Assembly (NCBI RefSeq): GCF_001293775.1
Contig: NZ_LGLN01000086.1
Span: 160,892 to 224,493, forward strand
DNA: 63,602 nt
Direction: 5' to 3'
DNA from: Pseudomonas syringae pv. cilantro
Lineage (GTDB): Bacteria; Pseudomonadota; Gammaproteobacteria; Pseudomonadales; Pseudomonadaceae
The notes under the pieces were generated by a model that saw nothing but the letters and a program-made list of their open reading frames with translations, was not told where the DNA came from and searched no databases. Shown in pieces: positions 16,622-24,335 of this stretch (its first letter is position 1; the number at the start of each line of letters is the position of its first letter). A program made the position numbers and the translations under genes.

Positions 16622-17518
16622 TCAAAACGGCGCGGTGCCTTGAATGGTCGTGCGATGCAGTTTGCGTCGCAGATGGGCCGGGCAACCGGCGGCCAGGTGA
16701 ATCAGGGATCGGTTGTCCCAGAACACCATGTCGTTGGCCTGCCACTGATGGCGATAGATATGCTCGGGGCGCACGCTGTGGGCGTACAACTCGCCGAGAA
16801 TCTGCCGGCTTTCGTCTTCCGGCAGGCCCAGAATGTGGGTGGTGAAACCCTCACTGACAAACAATGCCTTGCGACCGTTTTCAGGATGGGTGCGCACGAT
16901 CGGGTGGCTGACCTCGACCACCTGAGCCAGTTGCTCGGCGGTCAGGGTCGGGCGCCAGTTGACGGCGTTGTGGCCTTCGGAATAACGCGCGGTGTAGCTG
17001 TGAACCGCTGAGCGCCCTTCAACTGCATCACGCAGGTGTTGCGGCAAGGTGTCCCACGCCTGATGCATATCGGCGAACAGCGTATCGCCGCCCTCGCTTG
17101 GCAACTCCTGGGCGTAGAGCATCGAGCCCAGGCTCGGCAGTTCTTTATAAGACAGGTCCGAGTGCCAGTATTTGCCGGCATCGCCCAGACCTACCGGCTT
17201 CTCGTTCTCGACAATGTTGGAGACGATCAGGATTTCCGGGTGATTGGCCAGCAGGAACTGCTTGAGCACGTGAATCTGCAGCACGCCAAAGCGGCGACTG
17301 AAATCGATCTGCTGTTGCGGCGTGATCTGCTGATCGCGGAACACCACCACATGATGATCCAGGTGCGCCTGATGCACGCGTGCGAAGTCGACATCGTTCA
17401 GCGGTCTGGACAGGTCCAGCCCAACGATTTCCGCGCCCACCTTGTCGGTGAATGGACGCACATCAAACGCTTGTGAAGCGATGTGAGTGGACGATGAAGC
17501 GAGGGAGGCTGCTGGCAT
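16622..17518 (-). CDS. TauD/TfdA-family Fe(II)/2-oxoglutarate dioxygenase
   Basis: A 298-residue dioxygenase of the TauD/TfdA/AtsK family, which couples 2-oxoglutarate decarboxylation to hydroxylation of sulfonates, sulfate esters or similar compounds, releasing sulfite or sulfate. The iron-binding HxD is in KYWHSDLSYKELPSLGSML near residue 117, with the family stretch SEGGDTLFADMHQAWDTLP after it. The distal histidine and the 2-oxoglutarate arginine region lie in FWDNRSLIHLAAG...RRKLHRTTI near the C-terminus. It is the first gene of the ABC operon, so uptake and cleavage of one sulfur source is the likely combined role. The exact substrate cannot be told from the sequence. Confidence 0.88.
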   Translation of the reverse strand: MPAASLASSSTHIASQAFDVRPFTDKVGAEIVGLDLSRPLNDVDFARVHQAHLDHHVVVFRDQQITPQQQIDFSRRFGVLQIHVLKQFLLANHPEILIVSNIVENEKPVGLGDAGKYWHSDLSYKELPSLGSMLYAQELPSEGGDTLFADMHQAWDTLPQHLRDAVEGRSAVHSYTARYSEGHNAVNWRPTLTAEQLAQVVEVSHPIVRTHPENGRKALFVSEGFTTHILGLPEDESRQILGELYAHSVRPEHIYRHQWQANDMVFWDNRSLIHLAAGCPAHLRRKLHRTTIQGTAPF

Positions 17519-17569
17519 GAGAACTCCGACTCCAGAACAGTGTGACTGAAAGACGGAACTGTATAGCTA

Positions 17570-17586
17570 TAAGAAATAGATTCTTA
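17570..17586. promoter_or_regulatory. Inverted repeat TAAGAA-N5-TTCTTA upstream of the TauD-like operon
   Basis: Perfect 6-bp arms (17570-17575 and 17581-17586) lie 52 bp upstream of the TauD-like start, in an AT-rich patch. Position and symmetry suit an operator or activator site. Sulfur-starvation control (CysB type) is plausible from the genes, but the motif was not matched to a known consensus. Confidence 0.35.
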
Positions 17587-17736
17587 AATACCGTTAGGGA
17601 ATATCCATAGCGCTGAATTTTCCATCGACCCGACCTGTACCGTCAGCCACACAAATGTGTCACGGCAGATACATCTCAGTGTAAGACCTGCTTGCTAGGG
17701 TCTGCGCCTTATTCGAATTGAGTGAAGGCGCACGTC

Positions 17737-19788
17737 ATGCGATGCAATAAACCGGTTGCCCAGATCATGGTGTCGTCCCTGATACTTTCCATGCTTGCCG
17801 TTTCAGTGCAGGCGGCAGGACGCTCAGGTGACGACAGGATCAACGGTGTCGATCTGCTTTCCGGGTTCGACACGTTGTGGACTACCGGTGCGACCTGGGA
17901 TACCGGCACACCGACCGCGCTGGGGCAGAGCCTGCTGCGGCGCAACCTGCAAATCGTGGTCGACCGCGCCAACTCGCGCACGCTGGCGCAGGAAACCGCC
18001 GCTTACTTCGATGACCGCCGTGACCAAAGCTACAGCGCCACCAGCGGCCTGGGCTCGTTGACCGCAGCCTACAGAGCAGGCGCTGGCGCCTTCACCACCA
18101 TCACGCAATTCGATGACAGCAACAAAACCGTCAAATACGACGACAAGGGCAATGGCGCAGGCAGCTCGACGTCGGCGCTGGGCAAGGTGGTCGATCTGGT
18201 CGGTGCTGTGCGCAACGATGCGTCTACCACGCCGGCCAAGTCTCATTATCTGTACCCTCGCCCATGGCGTCAGAGCCTGGACGGGCAAAGCCTGGCGTTC
18301 GTGGTTGCGCCTTCCCTGCGCCCGGCGCAAAGCACCACACCGGCCAGCGACTCGGGTTTTCCCAGCGGCCACACCAACGCGGCTTATCTGTCTTCATACG
18401 CACTGGCCTACGCGATTCCCGAGCGTTTCAGCGAGTTGATGCTGCGCGCCTCGGAGATTGGCGACAACCGCATAGAAGCCGGCATGCACTCGCCGTTCGA
18501 CGTGATGGGCGGGCGCATCACCGCGACCTATTTTGCCATCGACAACCTGTCCAACCCGGCCAACGCTCAGTTGCGCACGGACGCTCGCGCACAGGCACTG
18601 AGTTATTTCACCGCGCAGTGCGGCGGCGACGTCAATAACTGCATGGCCACCATCGACCCGGCCACCGACCGCACCTCCCAACACGCGCTGGACAAGGCGC
18701 TGTACACCTCGCGCATGACCTATGGCTTCGACCCGGTTGGCCCGACCAACCTCGCGCCTGTGGTGCCGGTCAGCGCCGAAGTGCTGCTGGAAACCCGCTT
18801 CCCGTACCTGGACGCCAGCCAGCGCCGCGAGATTCTGGCGACCACCGAAATTTCGTCGGGCTACGCAGTGATCGATCAGTCCGGTGGTTATGGCCGACTG
18901 AACCTGTACGCGGCGGGCGATGGTTATGCGGCGTTCAATTCCAGCGTCACCGTCAACATGGACGCCAGCCTCGGTGGCTATAACGCCATCGATGCCTGGC
19001 GCAATGACATCAGCGGCAGCGGCGCGTTGATCAAGAACGGCAGCGGCAATCTGATGCTGACCGGCAATAACACGTACGCAGGCGGCACCGTGATCAACGG
19101 CGGCACACTGACCGGTCACGCGCAGGCATTCGGCAGCGGCACGATCACCGACAACGCAACGCTGGTGGTCGATCAATCGACCAACGCCACCCTCGCCAAC
19201 ACGCTGGTGGGCAACGGTGCGCTGATCAAGCGCGGTGCCGGTTCGCTGAACCTGACGGGCAACAACAGCCTGTCCGGCGCGACAACCGTGCAAGCGGGTC
19301 GTCTGGCAGTCAACGGCAACCTCGGCAACTCCATCGTCAGCGTGCAGCAAGGCGCAACGCTGGGTGGCAACGGCTCTGTGGGCGGCATCAATGTCGCGCA
19401 GGGCGGCGTGGTCGCGCCGGGCAACTCCGTCGGGCAGCTGAACGTCAACGGTGATGTAAACCTTGCTCAGGGCTCGGTCTATCAGATCGAGTCAGACGCC
19501 AATGGCAATGCCGACCGCATCGTCGCCAGCGGCCGGGCGACTATTAATAACAGCACACTCTCACTGGTTGAAGGCGGCAACTGGCTGGCCGCGAGCCGTT
19601 ACTCGATCCTCTCGGCAGCCAGGGGCGTGAATGGTGCGTTTACCGCCGTGCAAACCAACTTCGCCTTCCTTACTCCGACGCTGAACTACACCGCAACCGA
19701 TGTCGGGCTGACGCTAGACCGTAACGCACGAACCTTCTCCAGCCTGGCGACCAGCCGTAATGCACGAGCCGTAATGCACGAGCCGTAG
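17737..19788 (+). CDS. Autotransporter PAP2-phosphatase passenger, cut off before its beta-barrel by a frameshift
   Basis: The ATG at 17737 (GAAGG 8 bp upstream) opens a signal peptide ending VSVQA near residue 27. The passenger carries a complete PAP2/acid phosphatase signature: K-x6-RP (KSHYLYPRP), PSGH (FPSGHTNAAY), and R-x5-H-x3-D (RIEAGMHSPFD), all in the first 265 or so residues. It then has passenger-associated repeats (SGALIKNGSGNLMLTGNNTYAGGT) and a beta-helix region to about residue 660. A 14-bp tandem duplication at 19753-19780 shifts the frame and ends the protein at TAG 19786-19788. The intact protein would be about 1035 residues and surface-exposed. As encoded, the phosphatase lacks its outer-membrane anchor and might remain in the periplasm. 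Confidence 0.85.
   Translation: MRCNKPVAQIMVSSLILSMLAVSVQAAGRSGDDRINGVDLLSGFDTLWTTGATWDTGTPTALGQSLLRRNLQIVVDRANSRTLAQETAAYFDDRRDQSYSATSGLGSLTAAYRAGAGAFTTITQFDDSNKTVKYDDKGNGAGSSTSALGKVVDLVGAVRNDASTTPAKSHYLYPRPWRQSLDGQSLAFVVAPSLRPAQSTTPASDSGFPSGHTNAAYLSSYALAYAIPERFSELMLRASEIGDNRIEAGMHSPFDVMGGRITATYFAIDNLSNPANAQLRTDARAQALSYFTAQCGGDVNNCMATIDPATDRTSQHALDKALYTSRMTYGFDPVGPTNLAPVVPVSAEVLLETRFPYLDASQRREILATTEISSGYAVIDQSGGYGRLNLYAAGDGYAAFNSSVTVNMDASLGGYNAIDAWRNDISGSGALIKNGSGNLMLTGNNTYAGGTVINGGTLTGHAQAFGSGTITDNATLVVDQSTNATLANTLVGNGALIKRGAGSLNLTGNNSLSGATTVQAGRLAVNGNLGNSIVSVQQGATLGGNGSVGGINVAQGGVVAPGNSVGQLNVNGDVNLAQGSVYQIESDANGNADRIVASGRATINNSTLSLVEGGNWLAASRYSILSAARGVNGAFTAVQTNFAFLTPTLNYTATDVGLTLDRNARTFSSLATSRNARAVMHEP
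19753..19780. repeat. 14-bp tandem duplication that breaks the autotransporter gene
   Basis: The unit AGCCGTAATGCACG occurs twice in tandem (19753-19766 and 19767-19780). Removing one copy gives SRNARAVAQGLDSAGAGNALWRQVVQDDA and joins the passenger to the beta-domain in a single frame. That shows the second copy is the lesion. Confidence 0.92.
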
Positions 19789-19835
19789 CGCAAGGTCTGG
19801 ACAGCGCTGGCGCAGGCAATGCGCTCTGGCGTCAG

Positions 19836-20849
19836 GTGGTGCAGGATGACGCCTCAACTGCTCAGGCCACGTTCAAGGCGCTGTCCAATGAGCTGCATGC
19901 GTCGACGCAGTCCGCGCTGATCGAAGACAGTCGCCTGGTGCGCAACGCCATGAACGATCGCTTGCAGCAAGCGCAGTCGGCATCCGCATTCGGCAGCACG
20001 ACGCAAACCCTCGCCGGTGATGACACGCGTGGCGTGGTCTGGACCCAGGCTATCGGCGCGACCGGCAAGACCGAAAGCACCCGCGACGTCTCGGGCATCG
20101 ACACCCACACCAGCGGCTTGCTGTTCGGCGCGGACGTACCGCTCGACGACACCTGGCGCCTGGGCGCAATGGCCGGTTTCAGCAACAGCAGCTTCGACCT
20201 GCGGCATGCCTCCGGCTCCACTGACAGCGACAATTACCATCTGGGCGTTTATGCCGGCGCCAAATGGGGCCAGCTTGGCCTGCGCCTCGGCGCAGTACAC
20301 ACCTGGCACGAGCTGACAGCCAAGCGCACGCTGGACTTGCCGGGCTCTTCCGAGCGTTTCAAAGAAGACTACAAAGCAGCGACCAATCAGGTATTCGGCG
20401 AGCTGGGTTACGCCATCGAGCTGGGCAACGCGCAGCTTGAACCCTTCGCCAACCTCGCGCATGTGCGACTGGATACGGACGCCTTCGATGAGAACAGCAA
20501 CGCAGTCAGGCTGGAGAACAAGTCTCAGGACAACAGCATCACGTTCAGCACCCTCGGCCTGCGTGCCGCCACTCGCTTGAATGCGGGCAGCGTTGCGATC
20601 AGACCCAGCGCGACACTGGGCTGGCGTCGTGCCTACGGCGACGTGACGCCAGAAAGCCGCGCAGCCTTCAGCGGCGGCGATACCTTCGAACTGTCCGGGG
20701 CACCGATTGCACGCAGTGCCGCAGTACTCGGCGCAGGTGTCGATCTGGGTTTGAGCGACACGCTGAGCGTCGGTGTGAGTTACAACGGTCAGCTGAGCAG
20801 CGATGCATCAGACCAGACGTTGAATGCACGGGTGACGCTGGCGTTCTGA
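19836..20849 (+). pseudogene. Autotransporter beta-domain fragment (downstream half of the broken gene)
   Basis: The frame encodes about 330 residues of a type Va autotransporter translocator domain. It has the conserved entry WTQAIGATGKT, the alternating barrel strands DVPLDDTWRLGAMAGFSNSSF, and the terminal outer-membrane signature ending in phenylalanine (NARVTLAF). It continues the protein of 17737-19788 once one copy of the 14-bp duplication is removed. There is no convincing ribosome site or signal peptide of its own, so it is unlikely to reach the outer membrane independently. In-frame homology extends upstream to about 19790, before the GTG at 19836. Confidence 0.85.
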
Positions 20850-20860
20850 GCCTGACGTCA

Positions 20861-20898
20861 CAGCACGAGAGTCGGCTGGATAATCGACGCTCGTGCTG
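20861..20898. terminator. Strong hairpin between convergent genes
   Basis: CAGCACGAG (20861-20869) pairs with CTCGTGCTG (20890-20898), and inside it GTCG pairs with CGAC. No T-run follows, so this is a possible transcript 3' end or structural element between the autotransporter and rlmJ rather than a clear intrinsic terminator. Confidence 0.4.
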
Positions 20899-20927
20899 CG
20901 CTCTCCGGGCTCTCAAGGCCTGTTCGC

Positions 20928-21764
20928 TTACTCCGCAATCAACCAGTCCATCTTCCAGCCGCCCTGGGTCTGACCCAGTTTCTCGGCCAGGTACGGCATC
21001 AGCTCGCGCAACTCTTCTTCCAGGCCCCATGGCGGGTTGGCGATGGCCAGGCCTGAGCCGTTAAGGCTCGCCGGGGTGTCCAGCGGATGGACGTACAGTT
21101 CGACGCGCAGCAGCTTCGGCGCGCCGGTTTCCGCCAGATCCTGATAAAAGCGCCGCAGCAGACGCGGGTCCTTGATCGGATACCAGATCGCCGCCACCGT
21201 CTGACGCATGCGCCCGATGGTTTCCTTGAGGGCGACGGCGCACCGTTTCATTTCGTCGAGCTGCTCGAAGGGCGGGTCAATGAGCATGATCGCGCGCTTT
21301 TCAGCGACCGGCAGCAAGGCACGCGGCACATGCCAGCCTTCCCCCAAGTGCACCGCCACGCGGCGGTCGCCCTTCATGTTTTCCTTGAGCAGACGCCCGT
21401 CTTCAGGGTGTTTCTCGTTGAGCAGTACACGCTCGCGCTCGCGGGTCAGGCGACGGGCCAGTTCGGGCGAGCCGGGGTAGTAGCGCAGCTCGCCATCGGG
21501 GTTCATGTCGTGCAGCACTTGCAGATAATCGGCCGCCAGCGCAGGCAGGTCTGCGGTATTCCACAAACGACCGATGCCCTCGAGCCATTCACCCGTACGA
21601 GTGGCCTGATCGCCCTTGAGGTCGTAAAGCCCGAGACCGGCGTGGGTGTCGAGATAGGCGAATGGCTGCTCCTTGCGCGCCATGAGGGCGATCAAGCGAG
21701 TCAGCGTGAGGTGTTTGAACACATCGGCGTGGTTGCCGGCATGGTAGGCGTGACGGTAATTCAT
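20928..21764 (-). CDS. rlmJ: 23S rRNA (adenine(2030)-N6)-methyltransferase RlmJ
   Basis: A 278-residue protein beginning MNYRHAYHAGNHADVFKH, the diagnostic RlmJ N-terminus. The SAM region DTHAGLGLYDL and the catalytic motif IDPPFE (N6-adenine type, DPPY-like) near residue 165 are present. The C-terminal AIANPPWGLEEEL is also conserved. It methylates A2030 of 23S rRNA. The start at 21764 is chosen for AGGAG 6 bp upstream and for the conserved first residues; the longer frame adds 20 unconserved residues. Confidence 0.93.
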   Translation of the reverse strand: MNYRHAYHAGNHADVFKHLTLTRLIALMARKEQPFAYLDTHAGLGLYDLKGDQATRTGEWLEGIGRLWNTADLPALAADYLQVLHDMNPDGELRYYPGSPELARRLTRERERVLLNEKHPEDGRLLKENMKGDRRVAVHLGEGWHVPRALLPVAEKRAIMLIDPPFEQLDEMKRCAVALKETIGRMRQTVAAIWYPIKDPRLLRRFYQDLAETGAPKLLRVELYVHPLDTPASLNGSGLAIANPPWGLEEELRELMPYLAEKLGQTQGGWKMDWLIAE

Positions 21765-21940
21765 GGCAGCTCCTGGCAAGCTGCGCAGTCTAGCAAACCT
21801 GAGCAATGAACAAGAATCTGTCACTCACTTGCAGGACTCGTCTCTATAGCTTGAAGGAAATTTCCGAGAAGCTCGCAGCCTATTGTGCCGGCCGATTTCA
21901 ATCTCTACTCTGCGCCGGTCGCTGCATATTCAGCGATGAG

Positions 21941-22080
21941 GATTAGTAGCCCTCGGTGTGATTAGGCGCAATGCGCCACCTTGTGCAAGGCGCTTTTTTA
22001 CGGCCTGCATCTCTATGGTGGCCGTGCGTGGGGCGTCTTCGGATGCACCGGTTCCTAATCACCGGGCTACTACCTGCGTT
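21941..22080 (+). ncRNA. Structured 5' leader with terminator/anti-terminator pairings upstream of a DUF3077 gene
   Basis: An outer stem pairs 21944-21966 (TAGTAGCCC...GATTAGG) with 22054-22072 (CCTAATCACCGGGCTACTA). Inside, GCGCC at 21973-21977 can pair either with GGCGC at 21965-21969 (3-nt loop) or with GGCGC at 21989-21993. The second pairing is followed at once by six T residues, an intrinsic terminator. A further stem, GCGTC-TTCG-GATGC (22033-22046), has a UUCG tetraloop. The leader ends about 65 bp before the DUF3077 ATG. From memory, similar leaders precede DUF3077 genes in other pseudomonads; this was not checked. The promoter probably lies in 21840-21940. This element accounts for most of the 380-bp interval between rlmJ and the DUF3077 gene. 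Confidence 0.6.
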
Positions 22081-22144
22081 CGGCCGCCACCTTCAGATCA
22101 ATAGCCGGAGTGACGACCTTCCAGTGATCGATCAGGAGTCTCAC

Positions 22145-22375
22145 ATGCTGAAAATCGTCCCCGACCTGCCCCTCTTCAGTGCTAACCCGAACATCAGCCA
22201 TGAAGACGCTCTCATCCACGCCAGTGACCTGCTGCGTTGCGCCATGACCAGCGCCGCCGAGTTCAGCGACAACATGACCGGCACGCAACGAGACATGACG
22301 CTGTCGATCATGCATCTGGTGGAAATGGCAAAAGTGATGGTCGACAGCACGATAGACAATCCCCAGGCCCCATGA
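22145..22375 (+). CDS. DUF3077 family small protein
   Basis: A 76-residue protein with the DUF3077 pattern MLKIVPDLP near the start and HEDALIHASDLLRCAMTSAAEFSDN in the middle. It is mostly helical and has no signal or membrane segment. Its function is unknown. The start at 22145 is supported by CAGGAG 8 bp upstream and by the conserved first residues; an upstream in-frame ATG at 21971 would translate through the structured leader and is rejected. Expression is probably governed by the terminator-containing leader just upstream. Confidence 0.75.
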   Translation: MLKIVPDLPLFSANPNISHEDALIHASDLLRCAMTSAAEFSDNMTGTQRDMTLSIMHLVEMAKVMVDSTIDNPQAP

Positions 22376-22498
22376 CCGCGCCGTGAACTGAAAACGACGT
22401 GCGTGTAGCCAATCCGGCCATGTGCGATAGGCGGGGGTTGCCCGCAGCCCGTCCTCCTACCAGAATCGGAAAAAAGCCCGATCACAGGAACAGACGCC

Positions 22499-22765
22499 AT
22501 GATGCACGCGGACTTGATTGACCAGGAAGACCTGCTTGGCCAGCTGAGAGCCCTGGGGTTCGAAACGCCAGGCGGCGCTACAGCCGAACAGGCCTGCGCA
22601 CAAGCAGTCTGCGGTCTCAACGCAGAACGCGCCACTGCCTTGCGCCGCATGGTAGAACACCTCTTGACCGGCAGCGCCACCCTACTCCCCGCCGTCCGCC
22701 AGGCCATCGACCAGCAATTGCTGCCTGCGTTGGCGGCTTACAGGCAGAGTCAGAATGGGGCATGA
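22499..22765 (+). CDS. Small hypothetical protein, all-helical
   Basis: An 88-residue protein beginning MMHADLIDQEDLLGQLRALGF, acidic and helical, with no signal peptide or membrane segment. CAGGAA 9 bp upstream supports the ATG at 22499; the second ATG at 22502 is equally possible. It lies 123 bp downstream of the DUF3077 gene on the same strand and could share its transcript. No function was recognised. Confidence 0.6.
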   Translation: MMHADLIDQEDLLGQLRALGFETPGGATAEQACAQAVCGLNAERATALRRMVEHLLTGSATLLPAVRQAIDQQLLPALAAYRQSQNGA

Positions 22766-22799
22766 AGGCCCAGCCCGATCCTGACTACGCGTCGTTGCG

Positions 22800-22925
22800 C
22801 CTGTATGACACGGAGCGTCAAGAAGGGCATTCCCACGCTGGAGTGGTATGACCTCAACTGTCGTGCCACGCTGCGCGGCAGGCATTCCGAGAAACCACTA
22901 TCGTCCGACGCTCTGCGTCCGACCC
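22800..22925. repeat. Syringae-type intergenic repeat
   Basis: Contains TGACACGGAGCGTCAAGAAG at 22807, then GGCATTCCCACGCTGGAGTGG, and ends TCCGACGCTCTGCGTCC. The first half matches, in inverted orientation, the unit at 13474-13552. It fills the interval between the small hypothetical gene and gbcB. Confidence 0.5.
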
Positions 22926-24026
22926 TCAATACTCGATCCGCACATCCCCCTTCGGCACGCTGCAGCAGGACAGGATGTAGCCCTCTGCTACGTCTTCGTC
23001 GGTGATGCCACCGTTGTGCTCCATTTCCACTTCGCCACTCAGCTTCATGACCTTGCACGTTCCGCAGATGCCCATGCCGCAGGCCTTGGGGATCATCAGA
23101 CCGAGCTTGGCAGCGGCGGCGTGGACGGTTTCGCCCGGGGCCACGCGAATGCTCTTGCCGGTGTCGGTGAATTCCACCTGATGCAGATCAGCTGCGTCGA
23201 CATCGGGGGCGTCGGCGGCGATTTCGGCCTGCTCGACGGCATCGGCTCGGGCTTCAGGCGGCGTCGCCCCAAACGACTCTTCATGGTACTGCGCCATGTT
23301 GAAACCGTTTTCCAGCAGCAAACGCTTGACCGCTGTCATGTAAGGCGTCGGCCCGCAGCAGAATACTTCGCGCTCCATGAAGTCAGGCGCCATCAGTTCG
23401 AGCATTTTCTGATTCAGGTAACCGCGATAACCCGCCCACGGCTCGCCCAGCCCGTGTTTCTCACAGACCAGATGCAGGCTGAAGTTGTCGATCCGCGAGG
23501 CCATGTGCTCCAGTTCGCGGTGGTAGATGATGTCCTTGGGCGAGCGCGCGCTGTGCACGAATACCATGTCGACATTGGCGTTGGTGTCGTAGAACCAGCG
23601 TGCCATCGACATCACCGGGGTAATCCCTACACCTCCACTGAGGTAGAGAATTTTCGGGTTTGGAAAATCAATGGCGTTGAACAGCCCGACCGGCCCGTGC
23701 ACTGCCAGCTCCTGCCCTTCACTCAGTGTGTCATGCAGGTAATTGGACACCCTGCCACCCGGCACGCGCTTGACGGTTATCGAAAAACTGTAAGGCACCG
23801 ACGGCGAACTGGAGATGGTGTACGAGCGCATGATCGGCACGCCGTCGATCTCCAGCTCCAGAGTGACAAACTGCCCGGGCTTGAAGAAGAACATGATCGG
23901 CTGGTCGGCCATGAAGCAGAACGTGCGTACATCCCAGGTTTCCTGGATGACTTTGACGACGCGTACCAGGTGACGCCCGTTGGCCCATGTCTGGGTCGTG
24001 ACCGGGCTCAGGAAACTTTGGGACAT
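22926..24026 (-). CDS. gbcB: Glycine betaine monooxygenase, reductase component GbcB
   Basis: A 366-residue flavodoxin-reductase-like protein. The FAD motif RSYTIS (about residue 67) and the NAD(P) motif GGVGITPVMSMARWFYD are followed by a C-terminal plant-type 2Fe-2S domain with the ligands C-x4-C-x2-C (CGMGICGTC) and a distant cysteine in ILSCC. It passes electrons from NADH to the Rieske oxygenase GbcA, which demethylates glycine betaine to dimethylglycine. It is divergent from gbcA across a 309-bp region, as in P. aeruginosa. A linker of about 45 residues rich in Ala, Asp and Glu precedes the ferredoxin domain. Confidence 0.92.
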   Translation of the reverse strand: MSQSFLSPVTTQTWANGRHLVRVVKVIQETWDVRTFCFMADQPIMFFFKPGQFVTLELEIDGVPIMRSYTISSSPSVPYSFSITVKRVPGGRVSNYLHDTLSEGQELAVHGPVGLFNAIDFPNPKILYLSGGVGITPVMSMARWFYDTNANVDMVFVHSARSPKDIIYHRELEHMASRIDNFSLHLVCEKHGLGEPWAGYRGYLNQKMLELMAPDFMEREVFCCGPTPYMTAVKRLLLENGFNMAQYHEESFGATPPEARADAVEQAEIAADAPDVDAADLHQVEFTDTGKSIRVAPGETVHAAAAKLGLMIPKACGMGICGTCKVMKLSGEVEMEHNGGITDEDVAEGYILSCCSVPKGDVRIEY

Positions 24027-24335
24027 ACTCGATCTCCACAGCCGACTGTCGGCCTCTCATACTGCGGATTCTGCGTAACGCGCGAGGCGTCCGTTTACCT
24101 ATCAACGACATTCACGTACTTACCGCGACCAGCCCCGAAGAACAAGGGCTCTCGCGTCGGGAACGGATTCGGCCATGTCGCCCATGGATAAGGTTCGCCC
24201 TGCGCCCGGCTCCACACTCGCCATTAAGGGTTATGAGCATGAACGACTGATCCAGCGTCTTGCGTGCAACGCGACAACAACCGTATCAGCCACTTTCGCC
24301 GGCCGCCCATGACGCGGTCATGAGGGATTTTAACG
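24027..24335. promoter_or_regulatory. Divergent gbcB-gbcA regulatory region
   Basis: This 309-bp gene-free interval must hold both promoters. In P. aeruginosa the pair is activated by the AraC-type regulator GbdR in response to glycine betaine and dimethylglycine; the GbdR consensus was not matched here. A perfect palindrome CATGAC-GCG-GTCATG (24308-24322) lies in the gbcA leader, 13 bp before its start codon. Confidence 0.5.

Noticed and set aside
19836..20849. Independent outer-membrane beta-barrel gene
   Set aside because: It lacks a signal peptide and joins the preceding passenger perfectly once one copy of the 14-bp duplication is removed.
21971..22144. In-frame upstream extension of the DUF3077 gene starting at 21971
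   Set aside because: It would translate through the terminator hairpin and the UUCG stem; the residues look like translated structured RNA, and the ATG at 22145 has its own ribosome site and the conserved family start.
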